From: Pseudomonas sp. R28(2017)
Lineage (GTDB): Bacteria > Pseudomonadota > Gammaproteobacteria > Pseudomonadales > Pseudomonadaceae
NCBI RefSeq assembly: GCF_002112505.1
Contig: NZ_NEHW01000020.1
Span: 20,773 to 84,772, forward strand
Length of the DNA stretch: 64,000 bases
Direction: 5' to 3'
Part shown: piece after piece, positions 56,065 to 63,966 of the stretch
How positions within the stretch are numbered: position 1 is the stretch's first letter
Layout of the letters: each line of letters begins with the position of its first letter
The notes under the pieces: model-generated
Seen by the model: only the letters and a program-made list of their open reading frames with translations
What the model was told of the DNA's origin: nothing
Databases searched by the model: none
Made by a program: the position numbers and the translations under genes

Positions 56065-56856
56065 TTGAATAAGTGGCTGTTTCCTGCCGTGACGGCGCTG
56101 GTGGTGCTCCAGGGTTGCTCCAGCGTGCAGCGTGGCAACATCCCGGTAGTGGACTCGAGCACCCGGGTGTCCAACAGTGAGCGTGTCCAGGCCCAGCGTT
56201 CGGCTGCGGGCATGAGCAACGGCACCGCGCAGGCGCAGTCGCTGCCCGAGGACTCCGGGGTGACCGTGATGATTCCGCAAGGCGCTGGTGCCGCCGGCAT
56301 CCAGACCTTCCCGGCGGGCAGTGGCGCGGCACCGATCAGCACCGGCCCAATCACGCCGGGGCCGGTGAGCTCGGGGCCGGTTACTTCGGCACCGATGACG
56401 ACCAACCCCAACCCGATCGCCGGCGAACCCTTCGATATCGCCTCGATGAACAGCGCGCCGGCTGCGTCCAGCGCGCCGACCGGCATTCCACGCAGCAATG
56501 CGGCTTCTGGTGGCCTGTCGGCCGATGAGCAGCTCGACGGCCCGGTGCTGGCGTTGCTGACCACCGCCCAGTCGCAGCAGGGCAGCGGTGACTACAATGG
56601 TGCCGCCTCGAGCCTGGAACGTGCCCAGCGCATCGCCCCGCGCGAGCCGCAGGTACTGTTCCGCCTGGCCCAGGTGCGCCTGTCGCAAGGCGACGCGCCA
56701 CAGGCCGAGCAGTTGGCCCGTCGTGCGCTGACCTACGCCAACGGTCGCCCCGATCTGCAGGCCGAGCTGTGGAACACTATCGCCCAGGCCCGCGAGAAGC
56801 AGGGTGACAGCGCCGGTGCCGCCCTGGCGCGGCAGAAAGCGCGGGTCAACTCGTGA
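56065..56856 (+). CDS. lpoP: Outer-membrane lipoprotein activator of PBP1B (LpoP-like)
   Basis: A roughly 263-residue lipoprotein. The lipobox LVVLQGCSS puts the lipidated Cys at about residue 18. A long low-complexity linker of Gly, Pro, Ser and Thr (GPITPGPVSSGPVTSAPMT at about 95-113) reaches across the periplasm. A C-terminal TPR-type domain (about residues 165-258) carries LLTTAQSQQGSGDYNGAASSLERAQRIAP and VLFRLAQVRLSQGDAPQAEQLARRAL. In P. aeruginosa, LpoP, encoded next to PBP1b, has this layout and activates it. TTG 56065 after GAGGTG gives a clean signal peptide; ATG 56053 is possible. Confidence 0.82.
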   Translation: MNKWLFPAVTALVVLQGCSSVQRGNIPVVDSSTRVSNSERVQAQRSAAGMSNGTAQAQSLPEDSGVTVMIPQGAGAAGIQTFPAGSGAAPISTGPITPGPVSSGPVTSAPMTTNPNPIAGEPFDIASMNSAPAASSAPTGIPRSNAASGGLSADEQLDGPVLALLTTAQSQQGSGDYNGAASSLERAQRIAPREPQVLFRLAQVRLSQGDAPQAEQLARRALTYANGRPDLQAELWNTIAQAREKQGDSAGAALARQKARVNS

Positions 56857-57188
56857 TGGTCGAGCAGCGCATTCTCGATATCGCCGATCACCTGCTGCTC
56901 ATCGAGCGTGAGCTGCAGGTGCAGGGTTGGTGGGATGACGAGCCGCCCAGTGACGAAGCGCTGGCCAGTACCGTACCGTTCGCTGTCGACACGCTCAGCT
57001 TCGAGCAGTGGCTGCAATGGATCTTCCTGCCACGCATGAAGATCATCATCGAGCTCGGTCACCCGCTGCCCAATGCCTCGAGCATCCTGGTAATGGCGGA
57101 AACCGTGTTCACCGATCGTCCGGAAGAAAGCCGCGAGCTGCGCCGTCTGTTGGCAGCATTCGATCAATTGATCGCTCCTTCCGCCTGA
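56856..57188 (+). CDS. yqcC: YqcC-family (DUF446) protein
   Basis: A 110-residue helical protein of the YqcC family, often found next to the tRNA pseudouridine synthase truC. Conserved features are WWDDEPPSDEALASTVPFAVDTLSFEQWLQWIFLPRMKIIIE and the central P-x-A tail LPNASSILVMAE. ATG 56856 shares a base with the lpoP stop (TGATG). The function is unknown, although family members include E. coli YqcC. A clear terminator follows. Confidence 0.9.
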   Translation: MVEQRILDIADHLLLIERELQVQGWWDDEPPSDEALASTVPFAVDTLSFEQWLQWIFLPRMKIIIELGHPLPNASSILVMAETVFTDRPEESRELRRLLAAFDQLIAPSA

Positions 57189-57207
57189 TTTCTTCAGTTT
57201 TTCCTTC

Positions 57208-57236
57208 AAGGGCCGCAGATTGTGGCCCTTTTTTAT
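57208..57236 (+). terminator. Rho-independent terminator after yqcC
   Basis: AAGGGCC, a 9-base loop, GGCCCTT and a six-T run, 20 bp after the yqcC stop. It ends the mrcB-lpoP-yqcC unit. Confidence 0.9.
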
Positions 57237-57319
57237 GGAAATCTTATTTTTTCTGCTGCTGACTCGGTTTTTAGTGGTGGCAGGAATTCATCTTGGGGAA
57301 AAATTGGCAATAATTTTTC

Positions 57320-57348
57320 TTGACTTGTCGGCGCCAAATCACAAGAAT
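57320..57348 (+). promoter_or_regulatory. Candidate promoter of the ilvI-ilvH-ilvC operon
   Basis: TTGACT (57320-57325), 17 bp, AAGAAT (57343-57348). This predicts a leader of about 240 nt before ilvI, long enough for attenuation or another RNA control. The AT-rich stretch just upstream (57238-57320) could assist the promoter or bind Lrp-type regulators. Confidence 0.5.
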
Positions 57349-57521
57349 CCAGATTCCGCTGTAGAGGGACTGCCAGAAGCAGACCCGCTAAGCAGATCAT
57401 GAGGCGCACACCCGCGCCGCCTGTTACACCCCGCAACGCGTTACCTCGCGCTGGGTGGGAAAACCCCGCAACACTCTGGGGGGCTCCCAATACTTGCTCA
57501 GTCAGTGCTGAACGTTCGCTC

Positions 57522-57563
57522 ATGCTCTGCTTGGCAGTAAACCTATTAAGACCCGTCCACTAG
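57522..57563 (+). CDS. Candidate Leu/Val-rich leader peptide of ilvI
   Basis: A 13-codon frame MLCLAVNLLRPVH contains four Leu and two Val codons, including CTA and TTA, which are rare in GC-rich pseudomonads. Its end overlaps a hairpin (CCGTCC at 57553, GGACGG at 57564), and ilvI starts 33 bp later. The frame is also open further upstream from ATG 57399. The pattern fits leader-peptide attenuation by branched-chain amino acids. No convincing Shine-Dalgarno precedes 57522, and the T-run after the hairpin is poor, so this is tentative. Confidence 0.35.
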   Translation: MLCLAVNLLRPVH

Positions 57564-57596
57564 GGACGGTATTCTGGCGTTTTAGAGGTGAACAAC

Positions 57597-59321
57597 GTGG
57601 AGCTTTTATCTGGCGCTGAGATGGTCGTCCGCTTCTTGCGTGACGAAGGCGTTAAGCACATCTACGGGTACCCTGGTGGTGCTCTCCTTCATGTTTACGA
57701 CGCACTGTTCAAAGAACCGGAAGTGGAACACATCCTGGTTCGCCACGAGCAGGCGGCAACCCATATGGCGGACGGCTACGCCCGCGCCACCGGCAAGGCC
57801 GGTGTGGTGCTGGTAACCTCCGGCCCGGGCGCGACCAATGCCATTACCGGCATTGCCACCGCCTACATGGACTCGATTCCGATGGTCATCCTGTCCGGCC
57901 AGGTGCCTAGCACCATGGTAGGTACCGATGCCTTCCAGGAAACCGACATGATCGGTATCTCGCGGCCGATCGTGAAGCACAGCTTCATGATCAAGAACCC
58001 GACCGAGATCCCTGAAGTACTCAAGAAAGCCTTCTACCTGGCGCAATCCGGTCGCCCAGGCCCGGTCGTGGTCGACATTCCAAAAGATATGACCAACCCG
58101 GCCGAGAAGTTCGAGTACGTCTATCCGAAGAAGGTCAAGCTGCGTTCCTACAGCCCGGCTGTACGTGGTCACTCCGGCCAGATCCGCAAGGCTGCCGAGA
58201 TGCTCCTGGCCGCCAAGCGTCCGATCGTCTACGCCGGCGGCGGCGTGATCCTCGGCGGTGGCTCCGAAGCGCTGACCGAAATCGCCAAGTCGCTGAACCT
58301 GCCAGTCACCAACACCCTGATGGGGCTGGGTGGCTTCCCGGGCACCGACCGCCAGTTCCTCGGCATGCTCGGCATGCACGGCAGCTTCACCGCCAACATG
58401 GCGATGCACAATGCCGACGTGATCTTCGCTGTCGGTGCGCGTTTCGACGACCGCGTGGTCAACGGCCCGGCCAAGTTCTGCCCGAACGCCAAGATCATCC
58501 ATGTCGACATCGACCCGGCGTCGATCTCCAAGATGATCAAGGCCGACGTGCCGATCGTCGGCCCGGTCGACAGCGTGCTCAGCGAAATGCTCGGCATCCT
58601 CAAGGAAATCGGCGAGCAGCCTGACAAGGCGGCGCTGGATGCCTGGTGGAAGCAGATCGACGAATGGCGTGGCAATGGCGAGTTGTTCCCTTACGACAAG
58701 GGCGACGGCAACGTCATCAAGCCGCAGAAGGTCATCGAGACGCTGTGCGAAGTGACCCATGGCGATGCCTTCGTCACCTCCGACGTTGGCCAGCACCAGA
58801 TGTTCGCGGCGCAGTACTACCGCTTCAACAAGCCGAACCGCTGGATCAACTCCGGTGGCCTGGGCACCATGGGCTTCGGCTTCCCGGCGGCGATGGGCGT
58901 CAAGCTCAACTTCCCGGACCAGGACGTGGCCTGCGTGACCGGCGAAGGCAGTATCCAGATGAACATCCAGGAGCTGTCCACCTGCATGCAGTACGGCCTG
59001 CCGGTGAAGATCGTCAACCTGAACAACGGTGTGCTGGGCATGGTCCGCCAATGGCAGGACATGGCCTACAACGGTCGTCACTCGCACTCGTACGTCGAGT
59101 CGCTGCCTGACTTCATCAAACTGGCCGAGGCCTATGGCCATGTGGGTATCCGCATCACCAGCCTGAAAGACCTCAAGCCGAAGCTGGAAGAAGCGTTTGC
59201 GATGAAGGACCGCCTGGTGTTCATCGACATCGCGGTCGACCGCAGCGAGCACGTCTATCCGATGCAGATCAAGGATGGCTCGATGCGTGACATGTGGCTG
59301 AGCAAGACGGAGCGTACCTGA
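57597..59321 (+). CDS. ilvI: Acetolactate synthase, large (catalytic) subunit
   Basis: A 574-residue thiamine-diphosphate enzyme making acetolactate/acetohydroxybutyrate for valine, leucine and isoleucine. The N domain has the catalytic Glu in RHEQAATHMADGYARATGK (about residue 47) and TSGPGATNAITGIATAYMDS. The ThDP-binding motif reads VTGEGSIQMNIQELSTCMQYGLPVKIVNLNN, with GEG where many enzymes have GDG. The FAD region is central. GTG 57597 is chosen because AGAGG (57584) lies 9 bases upstream; the in-frame GTG 57588 directly abuts it. ilvH follows after one base. Confidence 0.96.
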   Translation: MELLSGAEMVVRFLRDEGVKHIYGYPGGALLHVYDALFKEPEVEHILVRHEQAATHMADGYARATGKAGVVLVTSGPGATNAITGIATAYMDSIPMVILSGQVPSTMVGTDAFQETDMIGISRPIVKHSFMIKNPTEIPEVLKKAFYLAQSGRPGPVVVDIPKDMTNPAEKFEYVYPKKVKLRSYSPAVRGHSGQIRKAAEMLLAAKRPIVYAGGGVILGGGSEALTEIAKSLNLPVTNTLMGLGGFPGTDRQFLGMLGMHGSFTANMAMHNADVIFAVGARFDDRVVNGPAKFCPNAKIIHVDIDPASISKMIKADVPIVGPVDSVLSEMLGILKEIGEQPDKAALDAWWKQIDEWRGNGELFPYDKGDGNVIKPQKVIETLCEVTHGDAFVTSDVGQHQMFAAQYYRFNKPNRWINSGGLGTMGFGFPAAMGVKLNFPDQDVACVTGEGSIQMNIQELSTCMQYGLPVKIVNLNNGVLGMVRQWQDMAYNGRHSHSYVESLPDFIKLAEAYGHVGIRITSLKDLKPKLEEAFAMKDRLVFIDIAVDRSEHVYPMQIKDGSMRDMWLSKTERT

Positions 59322-59322
59322 T

Positions 59323-59814
59323 ATGCGGCACATCATTTCCCTGCTGCTGGAAAACGAACCCGGTGCTCTGTCCCGTGTGGTCGGCCTGTTCTCCCAGCGC
59401 AACTACAACATTGAAAGCCTGACCGTGGCGCCGACCGAAGACCCGACCCTGTCGCGTCTGACGCTGACCACCGTTGGCCATGACGAAGTGATCGAACAGA
59501 TCACCAAGAACCTGAACAAGCTGGTCGAAGTGGTGAAACTCGTCGACCTGTCGGAAAGCGCTCACATCGAGCGTGAACTGATGCTGGTGAAGGTCAAGGC
59601 CACCGGTGCCCAGCGCGCCGAGATCAAGCGCACCACGGACATCTTCCGTGGCCAGATCGTCGATGTGACCGCCAGCGTGTACACCGTGCAGCTGAGCGGC
59701 ACCAGCGACAAACTGGACAGCTTCATCCAGGCGATCGGCACCGCATCGATTCTCGAAACCGTGCGCAGCGGCGTTACCGGCATTGCCCGTGGCGACAAAG
59801 TGCTCAGCATCTAA
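59323..59814 (+). CDS. ilvH: Acetolactate synthase, small (regulatory) subunit
   Basis: A 163-residue subunit that confers valine feedback inhibition on IlvI. The N-terminal ACT domain shows MRHIISLLLENEPGALSRVVGLFSQRNYNIESLTVAPTEDP, which contains the effector-site Asn/Gly region. The second domain includes ERELMLVKVKATGAQRAEIKRTTDIFRGQIVDVT and ends SGVTGIARGDKVLSI. It begins one base after the ilvI stop. Confidence 0.97.
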   Translation: MRHIISLLLENEPGALSRVVGLFSQRNYNIESLTVAPTEDPTLSRLTLTTVGHDEVIEQITKNLNKLVEVVKLVDLSESAHIERELMLVKVKATGAQRAEIKRTTDIFRGQIVDVTASVYTVQLSGTSDKLDSFIQAIGTASILETVRSGVTGIARGDKVLSI

Positions 59815-59869
59815 ATTCAAAAATTAGCGATGGCTCCGCAGGGGCCGAGATATAACCAGGGGTATTTTC

Positions 59870-60886
59870 ATGAAAGTTTTCTACGATAAAGACTGCGACC
59901 TTTCCATCATCCAGGGTAAGAAAGTCGCCATCATCGGTTACGGCTCCCAGGGCCACGCTCAGGCGTGCAACCTGAAGGACTCCGGTGTAGACGTTACCGT
60001 CGGTCTGCGTAAAGGTTCGGCTACCGTTGCCAAGGCTGAAGCCCACGGCCTGAAAGTGGCCGACGTGGCTACCGCCGTCGCTGCTGCCGACCTGGTCATG
60101 ATCCTGACTCCGGACGAGTTCCAGGGCCAGCTGTACAAGAACGAGATCGAGCCGAACATCAAGAAGGGCGCCACCCTGGCCTTCTCCCACGGCTTCTCGA
60201 TCCACTACAACCAGGTTGTCCCGCGTGCCGACCTCGACGTGATCATGATCGCGCCGAAAGCCCCGGGCCACACCGTTCGCTCCGAGTTCGTCAAGGGCGG
60301 CGGCATCCCTGACCTGATCGCTATCTACCAGGACGCTTCGGGCAACGCCAAGAACGTCGCTCTGTCCTACGCCGCTGGCGTCGGTGGCGGCCGTACCGGC
60401 ATCATCGAAACCACCTTCAAGGACGAGACCGAAACCGACCTGTTCGGTGAGCAGGCTGTTCTGTGCGGCGGTACCGTCGAGCTGGTCAAAGCCGGTTTCG
60501 AAACCCTGGTCGAAGCTGGCTACGCGCCGGAAATGGCCTACTTCGAGTGCCTGCACGAGCTGAAGCTGATCGTTGACCTCATGTACGAAGGCGGCATCGC
60601 CAACATGAACTACTCGATCTCCAACAACGCCGAGTACGGTGAGTACGTCACCGGTCCGGAAGTCATCAACGAAGAATCCCGCAAGGCCATGCGCAACGCT
60701 CTGAAGCGCATCCAGGACGGTGAGTACGCGAAGATGTTCATCTCCGAAGGTGCTACCAACTACCCATCGATGACCGCCAAGCGCCGCAACAACGCTGCTC
60801 ACGGCATCGAAATCATCGGCGAGCAACTGCGTTCGATGATGCCGTGGATCTCGGCTAACAAAATCGTCGACAAGACCAAGAACTGA
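59870..60886 (+). CDS. ilvC: Ketol-acid reductoisomerase (NADP+)
   Basis: A 338-residue class I enzyme that isomerises and reduces acetolactate to dihydroxyisovalerate. The Rossmann motif GYGSQGHAQACNLKDSG (about residue 24) is followed by VGLRKGSATVAKAE, whose Arg/Ser residues favour NADPH. KAPGHTVRSEF and the metal ligands in ETTFKDETETDLFGEQAVLCGG come next, then the C-terminal knot FECLHELKLIVDLMYEGG. ATG 59870 has AGGGG upstream. It is probably in the ilvI-ilvH transcript, 55 bp behind ilvH. Confidence 0.98.
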   Translation: MKVFYDKDCDLSIIQGKKVAIIGYGSQGHAQACNLKDSGVDVTVGLRKGSATVAKAEAHGLKVADVATAVAAADLVMILTPDEFQGQLYKNEIEPNIKKGATLAFSHGFSIHYNQVVPRADLDVIMIAPKAPGHTVRSEFVKGGGIPDLIAIYQDASGNAKNVALSYAAGVGGGRTGIIETTFKDETETDLFGEQAVLCGGTVELVKAGFETLVEAGYAPEMAYFECLHELKLIVDLMYEGGIANMNYSISNNAEYGEYVTGPEVINEESRKAMRNALKRIQDGEYAKMFISEGATNYPSMTAKRRNNAAHGIEIIGEQLRSMMPWISANKIVDKTKN

Positions 60887-60902
60887 GTCTTATCGAAAGA
60901 TG

Positions 60903-60929
60903 AAAAACGCGGCTTCGGCCGCGTTTTTT
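60903..60929 (+). terminator. Rho-independent terminator after ilvC
   Basis: AAAAACGCGGC-TTCG-GCCGCGTTTTTT: an 11-bp stem with a stable TTCG tetraloop and a T-tract, 16 bp after ilvC. Confidence 0.95.
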
Positions 60930-60948
60930 CGTTCTGGCAGTCAGCTTC

Positions 60949-60957
60949 TGGTATAAA
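60949..60957 (+). promoter_or_regulatory. Extended -10 promoter candidate for pssA
   Basis: TGGTATAAA is a TGN-TATAAA extended -10 element 80 bp before pssA, directly after the ilvC terminator. No clear -35 is present. Confidence 0.5.
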
Positions 60958-61036
60958 GCAGACCAGTGGCCCGCCGTCAGAACCTGTTTCGCGGGCCCGT
61001 GTCGAACATTTTCCATCCTGTTGCAAGGTACCCTCC

Positions 61037-61879
61037 ATGAGCGAACGTCCCGAAGAGCCGAACAAGCCCTCCGACGCCGAAAGCCTGCTACCTGTCGATG
61101 AGCACGTTGAAGAAGGGCATGACGCCGAAGGGCGCAAGGTGCGCCATCGCGGCATCTATCTGCTGCCCAACCTGTTCACCACCGCCAACCTGTTTGCCGG
61201 TTTCTATTCCATCATCAGCTCGATGAGTGCGCAGAGCGCTGGCGACCCGCGCGAGGCGAGCAAGTATTTCGCCTTCGCCGCCATTGCGATCTTCGTGGCC
61301 ATGGTGCTCGACGGCCTCGATGGCCGTGTGGCGCGCATGACCAATACCCAGAGTGCCTTCGGTGCCGAGTACGACTCGCTGTCGGACATGGTCGCCTTCG
61401 GCGTGGCCCCGGCCTTGCTGGCCTTCGGCTGGGCGCTGGGTGACATGGGCAAGGTCGGCTGGATGGTCGCCTTCATCTATGTGGCCGGTGCGGCGCTGCG
61501 CCTGGCGCGTTTCAATACCCAGGTGGGCACCGCCGACAAGCGCTACTTCATCGGCCTGGCCAGCCCGGCCGCCGCCGGTGTGGTCGCCGGTACCGTCTGG
61601 GCGTTCAGCGACTACGGCATCCAGGGCTCCAAGCTGTCGTTCCTGGTGGCGCTGCTGGTTGCCGCGGCCGGCATGCTGATGGTCAGCAACATCAAGTACA
61701 ACAGCTTCAAGGAGCTGGACCTCAAGGGGCGTGTGCCGTTCGTGGCCATCCTCGCAGTGGTGCTGGTGTTTGCCGTGGTATTCAGCGATCCGCCGCGCAT
61801 CCTGCTGCTGATCTTCCTCGCCTACGCGGCATCGGGGCCGATCCAGTTCCTGCTGCGGGCACGCCGGCGCAAAGCGTGA
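61037..61879 (+). CDS. pssA: CDP-diacylglycerol-serine O-phosphatidyltransferase
   Basis: A 280-residue inner-membrane enzyme making phosphatidylserine, the precursor of phosphatidylethanolamine. The CDP-alcohol phosphotransferase motif DG-x2-AR-x8-G-x3-D-x3-D appears as DGLDGRVARMTNTQSAFGAEYDSLSD (about residues 94-119). About seven hydrophobic helices follow, and a charged N-terminal tail (about 40 residues) precedes the first. This is the CDP-alcohol-type PssA of Gram-positives and pseudomonads, not the E. coli phospholipase-D type. Confidence 0.95.
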   Translation: MSERPEEPNKPSDAESLLPVDEHVEEGHDAEGRKVRHRGIYLLPNLFTTANLFAGFYSIISSMSAQSAGDPREASKYFAFAAIAIFVAMVLDGLDGRVARMTNTQSAFGAEYDSLSDMVAFGVAPALLAFGWALGDMGKVGWMVAFIYVAGAALRLARFNTQVGTADKRYFIGLASPAAAGVVAGTVWAFSDYGIQGSKLSFLVALLVAAAGMLMVSNIKYNSFKELDLKGRVPFVAILAVVLVFAVVFSDPPRILLLIFLAYAASGPIQFLLRARRRKA

Positions 61880-61958
61880 AAATCGCTTAACGTTGGAATA
61901 ACCCTCCGGCTCCATAGTCATACTGGTACATCCGTTATCCAGTGCTGTGGAGCCGACC

Positions 61959-62972
61959 ATGCTCATCAAGCTTCCCAGGTCTTCCGATTGCAAGGCAACG
62001 GAGATCACCCCCGAAGGCATCTACCTTTCCCGTCGTACCCTGCTTGGCGGCTCACTGGCTGGCCTGGCACTGGGCGCCTTGCCCGGTGGTGTGGGCGCGG
62101 CTGAAGTCTCGCGCTATGCCGATGTGGCCCCCGGTGCCGCGCCGGGCTGGTTCAGCGACAAGCTTGGCGCTACCCACTGGCAGGCAGTGACGGTCAAGGA
62201 CGAGGCGATCACGCCTTTCAAGGATGCCACCCACTACAACAACTTCTATGAGTTCGGGCCTGACAAAGGTGACCCGGCCGCCAATGGCGACAGCCTGAAG
62301 ACCGAGCCCTGGTCGGTAGTGGTGGATGGTGAGGTAGGCAAGCCGGGGCGCTATGCACTGGAGGATTTCGTCAAACCCTATCAGCTTGAAGAGCGCATCT
62401 ACCGGCTGCGTTGCGTCGAGGCCTGGTCGATGGTCATTCCCTGGCTGGGCTTTCCCTTGGCAGAGGTGCTCAAACAGGTCGAGCCGACTTCGAAGGCGCG
62501 CTATGTGCGGTTCGAGACGCTGAAGGATCCTCAGCATATGCCCGGGCAGCGCTCCGGCTTTGCCTTGATCGATTGGCCATATAAAGAAGGCCTGCGCCTG
62601 GATGAGGCGATGCACCCGCTGGCGATTCTGGCCGTAGGTATGTATGGCCGGGAGTTGCCCAACCAGAATGGTGCACCGTTACGTCTGGTCGTGCCCTGGA
62701 AGTACGGTTTCAAGAGCATCAAGTCAATCGTGCGCATCAGCCTGGTGGCCGAGCAGCCGGGGACTACCTGGCAGGGGCTGGCACCCGATGAGTATGGCTT
62801 CTATGCCAATGTCAACCCGACCGTTGACCATCCGCGCTGGACTCAGGCCCGCGAGCGGCGCTTGCCCAGCGGGCTGTTCAGTCCGAATGTGCGACAGACA
62901 CAGATGTTCAATGGCTATGCCGATGAAGTGGCGTCGCTGTATACCGGGCTCGATCTGCGGAAGAACTATTGA
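61959..62972 (+). CDS. msrP: Protein-methionine-sulfoxide reductase catalytic subunit MsrP
   Basis: A 337-residue periplasmic molybdopterin enzyme that reduces oxidised methionines in envelope proteins. A twin-arginine signal SRRTLLGGSLAGLALGA (about residues 25-41) sends the folded protein out. The sulfite-oxidase-type domain holds the molybdenum-ligand Cys in YRLRCVEAWSMVIPWLG (about residue 151) and PWKYGFKSIKSIVRI. ATG 61959 has GTGGAG upstream; an in-frame GTG 61947 is possible. Its last base is shared with the msrQ start. Confidence 0.96.
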   Translation: MLIKLPRSSDCKATEITPEGIYLSRRTLLGGSLAGLALGALPGGVGAAEVSRYADVAPGAAPGWFSDKLGATHWQAVTVKDEAITPFKDATHYNNFYEFGPDKGDPAANGDSLKTEPWSVVVDGEVGKPGRYALEDFVKPYQLEERIYRLRCVEAWSMVIPWLGFPLAEVLKQVEPTSKARYVRFETLKDPQHMPGQRSGFALIDWPYKEGLRLDEAMHPLAILAVGMYGRELPNQNGAPLRLVVPWKYGFKSIKSIVRISLVAEQPGTTWQGLAPDEYGFYANVNPTVDHPRWTQARERRLPSGLFSPNVRQTQMFNGYADEVASLYTGLDLRKNY

Positions 62973-63583
62973 TGCGCTATCCCTGGTTTCGGCTGGCCAT
63001 CTTCCTTGTGGGGTGCCTGTTCCCTGCGTGGTGGCTGTATGAAGCGGCGATGAACCTGCTGGGGCCGGATCCCGGGAAGATCATCATGGATCGGCTGGGG
63101 CTGGGGGCATTGACCTTCCTGCTGGTTACTCTGTGCATGACGCCGCTGCAGAAGCTGTCGGGGTGGTCGGGCTGGATCGTCGTGCGCCGGCAGCTGGGCT
63201 TGTGGGTGTTTGCCTATATCGTGCTGCACATCCTGGCGTACCTGTTCTTTATTCTGGGGCTGGACTGGGGGCAGTTGGCGGTGGAGCTGCGCAAGCGGCC
63301 CTACATTATTGTCGGTGCGCTCGGGTTTCTCGGGTTGCTGGTTCTGGCGGTTACCTCGAACCGGTATAGCCAGCGGCGGCTGGGGGCTCGCTGGAAGAAA
63401 CTGCACAGGCTGGTGTATGGGGTGCTTGGCTTGGGGTTGCTGCATTTCTTGTGGATCGTCCGCTCGGACCTCAGGGAGTGGGCGATCTATGCATTTGTTG
63501 GGGTGGTGCTGATGGTGTTGCGGGTTCCTGTGGTGTCGCGGGTATTGCCCAAGGTTGCCAGGAGGCAGGGGAGGGCGGTTTGA
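62972..63583 (+). CDS. msrQ: Heme membrane subunit MsrQ
   Basis: A 203-residue heme b-binding membrane protein (YedZ type) that passes quinol-derived electrons to MsrP. It has about six helices, with histidine ligand candidates in the IVLHILAYLFFIL helix and in KKLHRLVYGVLGLGLLHFLW. ATG 62972 overlaps the msrP stop by one base (TGATG), indicating translational coupling. The 417 bp after it hold no gene, only the rRNA-operon promoters described below. Confidence 0.95.
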   Translation: MRYPWFRLAIFLVGCLFPAWWLYEAAMNLLGPDPGKIIMDRLGLGALTFLLVTLCMTPLQKLSGWSGWIVVRRQLGLWVFAYIVLHILAYLFFILGLDWGQLAVELRKRPYIIVGALGFLGLLVLAVTSNRYSQRRLGARWKKLHRLVYGVLGLGLLHFLWIVRSDLREWAIYAFVGVVLMVLRVPVVSRVLPKVARRQGRAV

Positions 63584-63636
63584 CAGGGCGGTGAATCACC
63601 TTCGCCTGGAATATTTCAAATAAATGAAATTAGAGG

Positions 63637-63664
63637 TTGACGGCCTTTCGAATCCCCTTATAAT
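63637..63664 (+). promoter_or_regulatory. rRNA operon promoter P1
   Basis: TTGACG (63637-63642), a 16-bp spacer and a perfect TATAAT (63659-63664), followed by GCGCCCC. The GC-rich discriminator is the feature that makes rRNA promoters sensitive to ppGpp and DksA. Confidence 0.85.
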
Positions 63665-63780
63665 GCGCCCCACTTCCAGCGACATCGGAACGACAAACTC
63701 CTTGATATTCAATGAGTTAGGTGGTTAAGGTAGTGTTGGAGGCGCTTCGGTCGAATGATCGACAGCGGTTGAGATGAAGG

Positions 63781-63808
63781 TTGACAGCGGTTTTAAACGC
63801 TGTATTAT
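63781..63808 (+). promoter_or_regulatory. rRNA operon promoter P2
   Basis: A perfect TTGACA (63781-63786), a 16-bp spacer and TATTAT (63803-63808), followed by TCGCCTCCC. Confidence 0.85.
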
Positions 63809-63890
63809 TCGCCTCCCGCTACGAGAGATCGCAGCGAGTCAAGTGTTTGAAGCTAAACGAGTTTCTCGCAAAAAACTTCAAAATAAACGC

Positions 63891-63918
63891 TTGACAGCAA
63901 ATGAGGAAAGCGTAGAAT
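63891..63918 (+). promoter_or_regulatory. rRNA operon promoter P3
   Basis: A perfect TTGACA (63891-63896), a 16-bp spacer and TAGAAT (63913-63918), followed by GCGCGCC. It is the closest of three tandem promoters to the 16S gene, which begins outside the window. Confidence 0.87.
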
Positions 63919-63953
63919 GCGCGCCTCGGTTGAGACGAAAAGCTCTTAACCAA

Positions 63954-63966
63954 ACGCTCTTTAACA
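63954..63966 (+). promoter_or_regulatory. boxA-type antitermination signal of rRNA leader
   Basis: CGCTCTTTAACAA closely matches the boxA consensus (TGCTCTTTAACA) bound by NusB-S10 in rRNA leaders. It lies 36 bp after P3. The window ends 34 bp later, before 16S. Confidence 0.85.

Noticed and set aside
57220..57402. 60-codon frame MWPFFMEILFFLLL upstream of ilvI
   Set aside because: It starts inside the yqcC terminator, runs across the predicted ilvI promoter and has no ribosome-binding site.
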